Of a DNA stretch of 64,000 nucleotides, positions 15,593 through 24,502 are shown piece by piece. The DNA lies in assembly GCA_963733135.1 (NCBI GenBank), contig CAVTBX010000008.1, forward strand, positions 379,586-443,585, written 5' to 3'. Source of the stretch: CAVTBX01 sp963733135. Lineage in GTDB: Bacteria; Actinomycetota; Thermoleophilia; Gaiellales; Gaiellaceae. Below the pieces are notes generated by a model. That model worked only from the letters and a program-made list of their open reading frames with translations, searched no databases and was not told the origin of the DNA. The position numbers and the translations under genes were made by a program. Numbering within the stretch: position 1 is the first letter of the stretch; every line of letters begins with the position of its first letter.

Positions 15593-16707
15593 CCGGCCTG
15601 CTCGTCGCCGGGGGCGAACTCGGCTGAGATCTCGCCGACCGCGGTCGGCTCCCGACCCTCGACCGGGAGGAAGAGCCACTCGTCGGCGCTCTCCCAGCCG
15701 ACGAGGACGAAGCGCGCGTCAGGCGACCAGGCGAGCCCGGCGAGCCGGCCGGGGGTCCGCTGGAGGACCGCCGGCCGTTTGCCGCGGTAGAGCGCAACCT
15801 CGGAAGCCTCGGGACCGCGCAGGCTGACGGCCAGGATCCGCCCGCGGGGCGAGTACACGGCAGCGACGGCCCGGCCGCCCTCGAACGCGAGTGTCCCGAT
15901 CCGCCGTCCGGCCGCCGAGAGGATCCGCGCGGCCCGCGGGCCGACCACCGCCAACCGCGTCCCGTCGGCAGACCACGCGAGCGCCGTCACGCGCCCGACC
16001 CGCTGTCGCCAGAGGACTCGTCCCGAGCTCACATCGGTGAGGCGAACGATGCCGCGCCGATCCACGTGGGCGAGCTGGTTCTCGTGAGCGGCCCGCCAGG
16101 CAGGAGAAACCGAGGCCACACCCTGGGCCAGGAGCCGGTCGTCCGTGCCGTCGCCGTCGACGACGCGGAGCGTCGGGCCCGAGCGATACGCGACGCGAGT
16201 CCCCGTAACTGGCATCCAGCGCGCGTCCGCGACCTCGGGCCGGGTCAGGCTCCAGCGGACATCGCCCGTGTCGGGCTCGACCGCGACGACGTGGCGCTCG
16301 TCCGTGGCGACCACGAAGCGGCCGGCCGGCGACCAGGACGCTGCCCTGTAGTCGCCGAGCCGGCGCTTCGAGCCGTCCTCGCGGACGACCCAGACCCCGC
16401 CCCCAGCCGTGACGAGAAGCCTGCCGGGAGCCGGCAGCGATTCGAGCCCGGGTCGTACGTCGTCGCTCCTGAAGACGTCGCGGACGGCGTCGACGACAGC
16501 CGGGCCGGCCGGTGTCGCGGCCAGGCCGACGCCGACCGCGACGAGTGCGGCGGCGAGTGCCGCGGGCCAGGCGGGCCGCCAACGCCGGCCAACGGGCTCC
16601 CGAGCCGTGTAGGCCGCGTGGACGACGGCCCAGGCGCGCCGTTCGGCGTCGAGCTCGCCGGGCGGAGACACCGACTGGATGCTGCGGCGCAGACGCTCGT
16701 CGTTCAC
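15556..16707 (-). CDS. Membrane-anchored WD40/PD40-like beta-propeller, partner of the ECF sigma factor
   Basis: 383 residues. The first 40 form a short cytosolic segment, then a single hydrophobic stretch around 47-67 (WPAALAAALVAVGVGLAATP), then an extracytoplasmic domain with repeated blades of the form W/Y-S-PDGR-FVV (AASWSPAGRFVVATDER, LAWSADGTRLAVVG, YSPRGRILAVSL, LAWSPDARFVLVGW). It overlaps the ECF sigma stop by ATGA. The topology and gene order are those of an anti-sigma or signal-sensing partner. The short N-terminal cytosolic piece would be the sigma-binding part, although no zinc-binding HxxxCxxC motif is present. Confidence 0.75.
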   Translation of the reverse strand: MNDERLRRSIQSVSPPGELDAERRAWAVVHAAYTAREPVGRRWRPAWPAALAAALVAVGVGLAATPAGPAVVDAVRDVFRSDDVRPGLESLPAPGRLLVTAGGGVWVVREDGSKRRLGDYRAASWSPAGRFVVATDERHVVAVEPDTGDVRWSLTRPEVADARWMPVTGTRVAYRSGPTLRVVDGDGTDDRLLAQGVASVSPAWRAAHENQLAHVDRRGIVRLTDVSSGRVLWRQRVGRVTALAWSADGTRLAVVGPRAARILSAAGRRIGTLAFEGGRAVAAVYSPRGRILAVSLRGPEASEVALYRGKRPAVLQRTPGRLAGLAWSPDARFVLVGWESADEWLFLPVEGREPTAVGEISAEFAPGDEQAGYPQIEGWVSSP

Positions 16708-17246
16708 GGAGCCTCCTCCGCCCCGAGGAGCGCGCCGAGCGCGTCGAGGCCCCGCCGCATTCGTGAGTTGACGGTGCCGCGCGGGACGTCGAGGAGCGAG
16801 GCGATCTCCCCCGGCGTGTAGTCGAGGAGATACCGCAGCACGATGACCGCCCTGTGGTCGGGCGCCAGCTCGCCGAGGGCTGCCACGATCTCGCCCGAGA
16901 CCGGACGCCCTGCCGCCTCGGGTGCCGCGAGCGCCGCGAAGGCGCGCTCGTCGCCAAGCTCTCGGCGAATCGCCCGTGCACGTGCCCAGTCGATCGACCG
17001 GTTCACGACGATCCGGTGGAGCCAGGGCGCGAACGGCCTCCTGCCGTCGAAGCGCTCGAGCGCGCGAACCGCGGCCAGGAACGCCTCCTGGGCGATGTCC
17101 TCGGCCGCCGCGGCATCGTGGACTACGAGGTACGCGGCCCGATACGCGCGAGGCCAGTGCTGGCGGAAGAGAGCCTCGATGTCGTCCGCCGAGCCTTCCC
17201 GGGCTCGCCGCACCCGGGCGGACTCACCACGTGAGAGGCCCGCCAT
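16704..17246 (-). CDS. ECF RNA polymerase sigma factor
   Basis: 180 residues from ATG 17246; longer in-frame extension is low complexity and rejected. Region 2 is seen as LFRQHWPRAYRAAYLVVHDA, AAAEDIAQEAFLAAVRAL and PFAPWLHRIVVNRSIDWAR. Region 4 is HRAVIVLRYLLDYTPGEIAS with the recognition helix VPRGTVNSRMRRGLDAL. It is translationally coupled to the membrane beta-propeller downstream, suggesting control by an external signal. No target promoters can be named. Confidence 0.9.
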   Translation of the reverse strand: MAGLSRGESARVRRAREGSADDIEALFRQHWPRAYRAAYLVVHDAAAAEDIAQEAFLAAVRALERFDGRRPFAPWLHRIVVNRSIDWARARAIRRELGDERAFAALAAPEAAGRPVSGEIVAALGELAPDHRAVIVLRYLLDYTPGEIASLLDVPRGTVNSRMRRGLDALGALLGAEEAP

Positions 17247-17310
17247 GGCGGCCCGACTATACGAGCCCGGCTCGGAAACGAGGGTGAGCTCCACCGGCAC
17301 GGATACGTGC

Positions 17311-18474
17311 CTAGACGATGATGAGGTCCTCGCGCGCATGCGTGAGTGTCTCGACACCGTCAGCGCTGACCGCGTACGAGTTCTCGACGCCGACCGCGAA
17401 CTCCCCTGGGAAGAGGAACTTGGGCTCGAGCGCGAAGACGACGCCCTCTTCCAGCGGGTCATCGAAACCCGGCGCGAGCACGGGCCGCTCGTCGATCTCG
17501 AGCCCGATCGCATGGCCGACGAAGCTAGAGCCGCCCATGAATCGCCCCGCGTAGGGGCCGGAGGCGAGCTCAACGGCGCGCTCGTAGAGGCGGCTCGGCG
17601 CGACACCGGGTCGCGTCTCAGCCGACACCGCGTGGAGGATGCGCTCCGCGAGCCGATACGGCTCCTCGACCTCGTCTGCGGGTGCCCCGAGCGTGAAGGT
17701 CCGGGTCTGATCGGCGAGGTAGCCCTCCCAGGCTCCCACGAGATCGACGACGACAGGTTCGCCCCTCCCGATCGGGCGGGCCGATGCCCCGCGGGCCACC
17801 GCGGCGTTCGGCCCCGGCCCCACGATCGGCGTGTCGGCGGCGCCCTCGACGGCCGCGCTCGGGCCGGCGACGACCGACGAGGTCGACATCTCCTGGTTGA
17901 AGCCGCGAAACCGGACGACCCCCTGGTGACCCGCGAGTCGTAACCGCCGGTCGATCTCGGCCGCGAGCTCGATCTCGGTCATCCCCTCGTGGAGCACACC
18001 GACGACCCACTCGGGCACGTCTGCGACCTGTGCCGCCGCGACCCGGATCTGCTCGAGCTCCCAGGCCGACTTCACTGAGCGCTGGCTCCGAAGAGGTGCC
18101 GAGCAGTCGGCGAGGTCGAACCCCTCGAGCCTGCGCCCGTACGCGAGGTACTGCGCGGCCGGAAGGACATCGAGCTCCAGGCCGAGCCTCCCGCGCTCGA
18201 CCCCGGCCGACGCGAGCGCCGCAGGAAGCTCCCGCAGCGTGCCGAGGGGCTCGACACGCTCGAGCGGTGACTCCGAGCGGGCGCGCTCGAGGCTCCGCCG
18301 CACCAGGAGCGCCGGCGGGCCGTCTGCCGGCACCACGAGGTGCGCGCTCTGCGTGGTGCCCGCCAGGTAGTAGAGGTCGGTCTGCTCGACCACGAGCGCG
18401 GCATCGAGCTCGGCACCCGCGAGGCGCCTCTGAAAGGCTCCTAGCCGCGCCTCGATCTCCGACGCCGGGACCAC
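17311..18474 (-). CDS. Xaa-Pro aminopeptidase-like M24 peptidase
   Basis: 387 residues from GTG 18474. An N-terminal creatinase-like domain (ALVVEQTDLYYLAGTTQSAH) is followed by the pita-bread M24 fold: VVVDLVGAWEGYLADQTRTF provides the metal aspartates, FVGHAIGLEIDERP the metal histidine and EEGVVFALEPKFLFPGEFAV a metal glutamate. The family cleaves X-Pro dipeptides or related substrates. Some canonical residues vary slightly (VDLVGAWEGY in place of D-x-G), so the exact activity is uncertain. It is divergent from the amidohydrolase gene, with only 19 bp between the start codons. Confidence 0.82.
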   Translation of the reverse strand: MVPASEIEARLGAFQRRLAGAELDAALVVEQTDLYYLAGTTQSAHLVVPADGPPALLVRRSLERARSESPLERVEPLGTLRELPAALASAGVERGRLGLELDVLPAAQYLAYGRRLEGFDLADCSAPLRSQRSVKSAWELEQIRVAAAQVADVPEWVVGVLHEGMTEIELAAEIDRRLRLAGHQGVVRFRGFNQEMSTSSVVAGPSAAVEGAADTPIVGPGPNAAVARGASARPIGRGEPVVVDLVGAWEGYLADQTRTFTLGAPADEVEEPYRLAERILHAVSAETRPGVAPSRLYERAVELASGPYAGRFMGGSSFVGHAIGLEIDERPVLAPGFDDPLEEGVVFALEPKFLFPGEFAVGVENSYAVSADGVETLTHAREDLIIV

Positions 18475-18493
18475 GGGGCTTAGAGTCTCACGG

Positions 18494-20035
18494 ATGATCC
18501 TCGAGAACGGGATCGTCAGGACGATGGACGCCAGCCTGCCCGCCGCGCGGGCGCTCGCGATCGCGGGCGACCGGATCGCGGGCGGCGTCGGAACCCACGA
18601 GATGGCCCTGCCGGGGCCCGAGCGCATCGACCTCCGCGGCCGCTGCGTCCTGCCCGGCTTCACGGACTCGCACGTCCACTTCCCGCAGTGGGCCCTCGCT
18701 CAGCGCCAGGTGCGGCTGGAAGGAACGCGATCCCTCGAGGAGGCCGTCTCCCGCGTCGCCGAGGCAGCTTCCGGCTGCGCGCAGGGGCGCTGGCTCCGTG
18801 GCACAGGGTGGCGGAGCGCTGAATGGGATCCGTCTGTCGAGCCGACGAAGGAGGCGCTGGACGCCGTCACCCAAACCACGCCGGTAGCGCTCATGGCGAA
18901 GGACGGGCACAGCCTCTGGCTGAACTCCGCGGCGCTCGCGCACGCGAACGGCGACCTCGCGGTTCCGGGAGGAGTCGTGGAGACGGACGAGGGCGGCGAG
19001 CCGACCGGCGTCCTTCGGGAAGAGTCGGCCTGGCGCTTCCGCGAGACGTACGTCGTCACGCCCGAGGCGGAGTGGCTGGATGCGATGCGGGCAGGGATCC
19101 GGATCGCGAACTCCCGCGGCGTGACGGCGATCCACGACAAGGACGGCTGGCTGGGTGCGCTCGGCTACTTCGGGCAGCTTCGCGACGAGGGAGCCCTCAC
19201 TCTCCGGGTCTGGCAGTCGGTGCCACACGAGCGAGTGGACGAGCTCGCCGCGCTCCGCATCCGCTCGGGCTTCGGCGACGATCTCCTTCGGATCGGCTAC
19301 CTCAAGGTCTTCATGGACGGGACGCTCGGGTCGCAGACCGCGGTGCTCGCTGACGGCTCCGGTGTTCGGATCACGAGCGGGGACGAGCTCGCAGACATAG
19401 TCCGGCGAGGTGCACAGGCTGGGCTACCCGTCGCAGTACATGCGATCGGCGACCTGGCGAACCGCGATGCGCTCGACGCGTTCGAGGAGACACGGGCCGA
19501 GTGGGAGCCGCTCGGGCTCCGTCACCGCATCGAGCACGCACAGCTCCTCGCTTGGGACGACGTTGAGCGCTTCGGCCGCCTCGGCATCACGGCGTCGGTG
19601 CAGTTCTCCCACGCGCCCTCCGACCGCGACGTCGCGGACCGGTTCTGGTCGGGCATGACGGATCGGGCGTACGCGTTCCGGTCACTGCTCGAAACGGGCG
19701 CGGTGCTCGTGAACGGCTCCGACGCGCCGATCGAGGAGCTCGATCCGCTGCTGGGGATCCGAGCTGGAGTGCTCCGCACGCTCGACGAGCGCCCCGCGTG
19801 GCACCCGGAGCAGGCAGTCGGAGTAGAGGAGGCCTTGGCGGCGACGACGTCGGCGCCCGCCTGGCTGGCCGGCGACGAGCATCGGCGCGGAAAGCTCCTC
19901 CCGGGCTACCTGGCCGATCTGGTCGTGCTCGACCGCGACCCCCTCGCCTGCGACCCCGAGGAGCTCGCCGAGGTTTGTGTCGAGGCGACGATGCTCGGCG
20001 GCCGCTGGGTGCACGGTGCCCCCCCGTTCGAGTAG
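18494..20035 (+). CDS. YtcJ-like metal-dependent amidohydrolase
   Basis: 513 residues. The N-terminal beta-sandwich reads MILENGIVRTMDASLPAARA, followed by LPGFTDSHVHFPQWAL with the HxH metal ligands. VAVHAIGDLANRDALDAFE and RIEHAQLLAWDD carry the later histidines, and LVNGSDAPIEELDPLLGI the final aspartate. A composite C-terminal sandwich (GKLLPGYLADLVVLDRDPL) closes it. This is the YtcJ/exoenzyme-regulatory subgroup of amidohydrolase_3; substrates are usually unknown N-acyl or cyclic amides. Divergent from the M24 peptidase, which hints at peptide or amide degradation. Confidence 0.85.
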   Translation: MILENGIVRTMDASLPAARALAIAGDRIAGGVGTHEMALPGPERIDLRGRCVLPGFTDSHVHFPQWALAQRQVRLEGTRSLEEAVSRVAEAASGCAQGRWLRGTGWRSAEWDPSVEPTKEALDAVTQTTPVALMAKDGHSLWLNSAALAHANGDLAVPGGVVETDEGGEPTGVLREESAWRFRETYVVTPEAEWLDAMRAGIRIANSRGVTAIHDKDGWLGALGYFGQLRDEGALTLRVWQSVPHERVDELAALRIRSGFGDDLLRIGYLKVFMDGTLGSQTAVLADGSGVRITSGDELADIVRRGAQAGLPVAVHAIGDLANRDALDAFEETRAEWEPLGLRHRIEHAQLLAWDDVERFGRLGITASVQFSHAPSDRDVADRFWSGMTDRAYAFRSLLETGAVLVNGSDAPIEELDPLLGIRAGVLRTLDERPAWHPEQAVGVEEALAATTSAPAWLAGDEHRRGKLLPGYLADLVVLDRDPLACDPEELAEVCVEATMLGGRWVHGAPPFE

Positions 20036-20047
20036 GTAGCCAGCTAG

Positions 20048-21370
20048 CTAGGTGCTGACCGCGAGATCGGCGGCCTGCTCGAACGCGTCGAGCGCCTCGC
20101 GCTCCCGGCCGTTGGCACGCAGGAACTTGCCGAACGCCCGAAACGTCTCCGCCACGTGGCGACTGCCGCCCGCATCGGCAAGCGACGCAATCGCGGCACG
20201 GTAGGAGCGCTCGACCAGGTCGGGCGCGCCGAGCTGCTCGAAGACCTGAGCGAGGGCCCGGCCCGTGCGGCCACCGCCGACCGCCGTCCCGTCCTCGAGG
20301 AGTACGAGCGCCTCGAGCGCGAGCCTGTTGGCGACCTCAGGCTCTCCGAGCTGGAGCTGGAGGCGCGCCTGTTCCGCCCTTAGTGCACCGATGTCCTCCG
20401 CCGCCGCCTCGGAGCCCAGCAGACTCTCGGCGCGTTCGAGGTGACGGCGTGCCGGCGCGGCGCTCTCCTGGTCGAGGAGGATCGAGGCGGCGAGCTGGTG
20501 CGCCCGCGCGAGGTGGAACGTGTCCTCCGTGGCCTCGAGGAGGGCGATGGCGCGGCGAACGAAGTCCAGGGCCCGGGCCGGCAGGCCAGCGGCAGCGTGC
20601 GTCCGAGCGAGTGAGGAATAGAGCCGGACGAGTGTGTGCCGGTCCGCGATCCCGTCGGCCCGTGGAAGCGCTTCGGCGAGCACCCGGCGCGCGCCGTCGG
20701 CATCCCCGGCGTCGGCGAGCGCGGACGCGAGATGCGTGGAGAACCGGATGTCGTCGATCGGGTCGACCGGCGCGCTCGCGCGAAGCTCCGAGAGGCAGCG
20801 GGTGAAGAACGCAATCGCACGCGGCGTCTCGCCGAGAGCGGCGTAGGCTCCGCCGAGGAGCGCGAACGCGTCCGGGTTTCTACCGACCTCGAAACTCTCC
20901 GCTTCGACGGTGTCCTCGAGGATCTCGACCACCTCCTCGTGCCGGCCTTTGAGGTCGGCCGCCACGGCAAGAGCCACCCGCGCGCGCGTGGCGAGAGCGG
21001 CGTCTCCGTCCGCCTCGGCGTCGGCCAGCAACGCCCGCATGGTCTTCTGGGGCTCGGGACCGGCGGCGAACCGAAGCTGGAGCTCGGCGTCGCCGATCCG
21101 AAGCTCGCGATCCTGCGCCGGAGGCAGGTCCTGCCCGGTTTCCAGATACTCGGGCGTAACACTGAGCTGAAGTGCGATCGCCCGGAGAGCCTTGATCGAG
21201 GGCTGGCGCTGGCCGGCCTCGATCCGCGAAATGTACGTGTAGGACACGCCTGGGGCGGACACGTCGCGCTGCGACATCCCGCGCTGGCGGCGCAGGCGCT
21301 GGAGTCTTTGACCAATCGATTCCTCCACATCGGGGGCATCGGCACACCCGATTCCGGGATGGACACTCAA
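20048..21370 (-). CDS. XRE-family regulator with TPR-rich C-terminal domain
   Basis: 440 residues. Residues about 18-75 form a Cro/CI-type helix-turn-helix (LQRLRRQRGMSQRDVSAPGV then YISRIEAGQRQPSIKALRAI). The rest is a run of TPR-like helices (LLGGAYAALGETPRAIAFF, LARTHAAAGLPARALDFVRR, FEQLGAPDLVERSYRAAIAS). This layout resembles quorum-type or developmental regulators that bind a peptide or protein partner through the TPRs. It is divergent from an HxlR regulator 53 bp away, so one or both may control the shared region. Confidence 0.83.
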   Translation of the reverse strand: MSVHPGIGCADAPDVEESIGQRLQRLRRQRGMSQRDVSAPGVSYTYISRIEAGQRQPSIKALRAIALQLSVTPEYLETGQDLPPAQDRELRIGDAELQLRFAAGPEPQKTMRALLADAEADGDAALATRARVALAVAADLKGRHEEVVEILEDTVEAESFEVGRNPDAFALLGGAYAALGETPRAIAFFTRCLSELRASAPVDPIDDIRFSTHLASALADAGDADGARRVLAEALPRADGIADRHTLVRLYSSLARTHAAAGLPARALDFVRRAIALLEATEDTFHLARAHQLAASILLDQESAAPARRHLERAESLLGSEAAAEDIGALRAEQARLQLQLGEPEVANRLALEALVLLEDGTAVGGGRTGRALAQVFEQLGAPDLVERSYRAAIASLADAGGSRHVAETFRAFGKFLRANGREREALDAFEQAADLAVST

Positions 21371-21411
21371 ACGAGGCCCGGGCCTGGGGCTGGGCCGTTT
21401 GAGCCGTCCAC

Positions 21412-21417
21412 TACAAT
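21412..21417 (+). promoter_or_regulatory. -10 element for a probably leaderless hxlR-type mRNA
   Basis: TACAAT ends seven bases before the ATG at 21424, so transcription would start at or next to the start codon. No Shine-Dalgarno is present in the gap. No good -35 is visible. Confidence 0.45.
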
Positions 21418-21423
21418 CAGACC

Positions 21424-21804
21424 ATGCGGACGATGCGCCCGGTACACGACAGCGAGTGCTCGGTGGCGTGTACAGCGGACATCATCGGCGCCAAGTGGAC
21501 CGCCGTCCTCGTACACGATCTCTCGGAGGGGCCACGGCGCTTCTCAGAGCTGGAGCGCGCCTGTCCCGGGATCAGCCCGCGCACGCTCTCGGAGCGCCTG
21601 CGCGTCCTCGAGGAGGAGGGATTCCTGGCGCGTGAGAGCTACGCCGAGTCTCCTCCCAGGGTCGAGTACGAGCTGACGCCGAAGGGAAAGGCGCTCCTTC
21701 CGATCATCACGGAGATGCGCCGCTTCGGCCACGAATGGCTCGTCCCTGAGCACGACCACGGCCACGAGCACGCGGCCGAAGCTGCCGAGCCCGTCAGCGC
21801 CTAG
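21424..21804 (+). CDS. HxlR-family winged-helix regulator
   Basis: 126 residues. The HxlR fold is plain: CSVACTADIIGAKWTAVLVH, DLSEGPRRFSELERACPGIS, PRTLSERLRVLEEEGFLARE and RVEYELTPKGKALLPIITEM. A cysteine pair at the N-terminus (C12, C16) is typical of redox- or electrophile-sensing members. The C-terminal tail has an unusual histidine-rich stretch (EHDHGHEHAAE) that could bind metal. The likely target is its own promoter region, shared with the XRE-TPR regulator. Confidence 0.87.
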   Translation: MRTMRPVHDSECSVACTADIIGAKWTAVLVHDLSEGPRRFSELERACPGISPRTLSERLRVLEEEGFLARESYAESPPRVEYELTPKGKALLPIITEMRRFGHEWLVPEHDHGHEHAAEAAEPVSA

Positions 21805-21806
21805 CC

Positions 21807-23129
21807 TCAGCGGAGCGCGGCGAACTCCTTGAGGGTCTCGCGGGCGGCCTCCACGCCGAGCGGTAGATAGCGGGCGAGGAAGCGCTCGTTCGGCGAGTGC
21901 ATGTTCGAGCCGGGCAGGCCGAAGCCCGTGAGGATCGTGGGGATGCCCTTGTCCGCGAGCGCGGGCACGATCGGAAGCGTGCCGCCCGTACGGAGGAGGA
22001 GCGGCCGGCGGCCCAGCGTTCGCTCGAAGGCGTCCTGGGCGAGCTTCACGGCGGGGGAGTCCGGGGGGATGAGGCCCGCCGGGCCCGACGACCAGAGCTC
22101 GACCTCCAGGTCGACGCCGTCGGGCGCGGCGTCGCGGAGCAGCCGCTCGAAGGCTTCCGCTACCTGCCCGACTTCCTGGCCGGGCGCGATCCTGATCGAG
22201 ACGTTCGCCTCGGCCTCCACCGGAAGAACGGTCTTCTGGAGGTCGGGCTCGCCGCCCTTGATCCCGTTCACATCCACAGCCGGGCCCGCGAACGTGCGAT
22301 CGTAGAAGCTCGCGGCGGCGTCTGCGTCGAGCGGTCGCGCGCCCTCGTCCGCGAGCACCGAGGCCCCGGTCGGAAGCTCATCCCACGACCTCTGCTCCTC
22401 CTCGGTCGCCGGCACCACGCCGACGCGAAGCTCGTCCGGCATGGCCACAACGGCCTCGAGCGTCTGCATGAGCGCATGGACGGCGTTCAACGCAGCGCCG
22501 CCAAAGACGCCAGAATGGAGATCGCGCTCGCCGCTTCGGAGCCGCACGTGGAAGTAGAGAAGACCGCGCGTGCCGAGCTCGAATGCGGGAACGTCGAGCT
22601 CGACGAACCCGCCGTCGAAGATCAGGCACGCCTCCGCGCCGCGTTCGTCCGCGGCCAGGAAGTCGACGATGGAATGCCCGCCGACCTCCTCCTCGCCGTC
22701 GAGGGCGACCCGCACGTTGACGGGCAGCTCACCCTCCTCGGCCAAGGTTCGAGCCGCCTTCAGTAGCAGGTAGGCGTTGCCCTTGTCGTCGAGAACGCCG
22801 CGCCCAAAGAGCCAATCCCCGCGGAGCTCGGGCTCGAAGGGCGGCGACTCCCAGAGGCCGAGCGGCGCCGGCGGCTGCACGTCGAAGTGCCCATAGAGAA
22901 GAACGGTCGGCGCCCCGCCGGCGTCCCGCGAGGCCCGAATCTCGCCTACCGCAAGCGGCTGAGTGTCGGTCTCGACGAGCTCGCATGTCCCACCCGCGCC
23001 GCGCACGAACTCGCAAACCCATTCCCCAGCCGCCCGAACGTCGTCCGAGTGAGCCGGATCAGCACTGATGCTGGGAATCCGAAGCCAAGTAAAAAGCTCG
23101 TCGAGCCAAGCGGGATCGATGCCATTCAC
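21807..23129 (-). CDS. M20-family metallo-dipeptidase
   Basis: 440 residues with the two-domain M20 layout. VLLYGHFDVQPPAPLGLWES supplies metal H and D, LFGRGVLDDKGNAYLLLKA the bridging aspartate, VRVALDGEEEVGGHSI the catalytic EE pair, GERDLHSGVFGGAALNAVHA the dimerisation-domain histidine, and NMHSPNERFLARYLPLG the final histidine. It belongs to the dipeptidase/CNDP-like branch rather than ArgE or DapE. Cytosolic, with no signal peptide. Convergent with the HxlR gene, two bases between the stops. Confidence 0.9.
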   Translation of the reverse strand: MNGIDPAWLDELFTWLRIPSISADPAHSDDVRAAGEWVCEFVRGAGGTCELVETDTQPLAVGEIRASRDAGGAPTVLLYGHFDVQPPAPLGLWESPPFEPELRGDWLFGRGVLDDKGNAYLLLKAARTLAEEGELPVNVRVALDGEEEVGGHSIVDFLAADERGAEACLIFDGGFVELDVPAFELGTRGLLYFHVRLRSGERDLHSGVFGGAALNAVHALMQTLEAVVAMPDELRVGVVPATEEEQRSWDELPTGASVLADEGARPLDADAAASFYDRTFAGPAVDVNGIKGGEPDLQKTVLPVEAEANVSIRIAPGQEVGQVAEAFERLLRDAAPDGVDLEVELWSSGPAGLIPPDSPAVKLAQDAFERTLGRRPLLLRTGGTLPIVPALADKGIPTILTGFGLPGSNMHSPNERFLARYLPLGVEAARETLKEFAALR

Positions 23130-23224
23130 AGGGCGCTGACTGTACTGCCACTCAGCACCCAGTGGGCCACGGCCAGTTCGGCGGGCTCGGCCCGCCGAAC
23201 TCCCTAGGCAGTGTCACTCCCGTT

Positions 23225-23272
23225 CCGACGGAAATCGTCATGGGCCCGCAAGCGAGCCCGGATTTCCGTCGG
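23225..23272 (-). terminator. Hairpin directly after the sigma-factor stop codon
   Basis: A 12-bp perfect stem (23225-23236 with 23261-23272, CCGACGGAAATC/GATTTCCGTCGG) encloses a second GGGC/GCCC pairing. It touches the TAG of the sigma gene. There is no T-run, so it may be an RNA-stabilising end or a weak terminator. Confidence 0.5.
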
Positions 23273-24316
23273 CTACGCCGCGACGTCTCTCAGCCGCTGC
23301 GACTCCGCCATCGCCTGGAGCTTCTTCAGGCTCTGGTTCTCGATCTGTCGGACGCGCTCGCGCGTGACGTTGAAGGTCTTTCCGACCTCGTCGAGTGTTC
23401 GCGGGATCTCGCCGCCCAGTCCGTAGCGCAGCTCGAGCACTCGGCGCTCGCGGTGCGAGAGCCCGGCAAGGACACGGGAGAGGATGTCCTTGCGAAACGA
23501 CTCCTCCGCGGACACGTCTGGCGCGGGGGCGTTCTCGTCGGCGAGGAAGTGTCCGAACTCGGACTCCTCCTCGTCGCCCACTGGCTTCTCCAGCGAGACC
23601 GGTGCCTGCGCGCTCCGCCGGATGTGCTCGACCTCGTCGACGGTGAGCTCGAGATCCAGCGCGATCTCGGCGAGGGTCGGGTCGCGCCCGAGCTCGGAGA
23701 GGAGCTTCCGCTCGGAGCGGCCGATCTTGTTGAGCTTCTCGACCACGTGAACAGGCATGCGAATCGTGCGCGCCTTGTCGGCGAGCGCCCGCGCCACGGC
23801 CTGGCGGATCCACCAGGTGGCGTAGGTCGAGAACTTGAAGCCCTTGCGGTAGTCGAACTTCTCAGCGGCCCGGACGAGCCCGATCGTTCCCTCCTGGATC
23901 AGGTCGAGGAACGGCAGGCCCTGGTTCCGGTAGTTCTTGGCGATCGAGACGACGAGCCGGAGATTCGACTCGATCATCCTCTGCTTGGCGGGATGGTCGC
24001 CTCGCTCGATGCGCTTGGCCAGCTCGACCTCCTGGGCCGCCGTCAAGAGCGGCACGCGACCGATGTCCTTCAGGAAGAGCTGGAGCGCGTCTGTCGAGAC
24101 CTCCCGCGCGTCCGCTTCCGCCTCGGCCGGAGCCTCGTCCGGCGCCTCGTCGACCACGTCGACTCCGAGCTCCTCGAGCTCCCTGTAGAACCCATCGAGC
24201 TCATGCGTCTCGAGATCGAGCTCGTCGAGCGCGAGCGCGACCTCCTCGTGGGTCAGAAAACCCGCTTCCTGGCCCTGCTTGACAAGCGATCGAGCCTCGT
24301 CCTGCTCGAGCGACAC
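23273..24316 (-). CDS. sigA: Primary-type RNA polymerase sigma-70 factor (RpoD/SigA)
   Basis: 347 residues from GTG 24316, chosen because GGGGGGAG lies just upstream. Region 1.2 is seen in DALQLFLKDIGRVPLLTAAQ, region 2 in MIESNLRLVVSIAKNYRNQG, LPFLDLIQEGTIGLVRAAEK and FSTYATWWIRQAVARALADK, region 3 in MPVHVVEKLNKIGRSERKLL, and region 4 in HRERRVLELRYGLGGEIPRT with VTRERVRQIENQSLKKLQ. Region 1.1 is short and acidic, so this is either the housekeeping factor or a close SigB/HrdB-type paralogue. The 376-bp upstream region holds structured element B. Confidence 0.92.
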   Translation of the reverse strand: MSLEQDEARSLVKQGQEAGFLTHEEVALALDELDLETHELDGFYRELEELGVDVVDEAPDEAPAEAEADAREVSTDALQLFLKDIGRVPLLTAAQEVELAKRIERGDHPAKQRMIESNLRLVVSIAKNYRNQGLPFLDLIQEGTIGLVRAAEKFDYRKGFKFSTYATWWIRQAVARALADKARTIRMPVHVVEKLNKIGRSERKLLSELGRDPTLAEIALDLELTVDEVEHIRRSAQAPVSLEKPVGDEEESEFGHFLADENAPAPDVSAEESFRKDILSRVLAGLSHRERRVLELRYGLGGEIPRTLDEVGKTFNVTRERVRQIENQSLKKLQAMAESQRLRDVAA

Positions 24317-24502
24317 GGTGGCTCCCCCCCGTCCGTCGACCCGTCCTGCTCCCACCTGGACCCCTCCCCCGACCGTAGGCGCACTTCCCCGGCGCGTCAA
24401 CCGGCCGAATGTAACGAATTCGACCCGCGGCTCGGCGACTGTTGCACGCGCCACAGACGTTCCGCCATGAGCCGAAAGACCTATTTGCCCAGCTTGCGAG
24501 TC

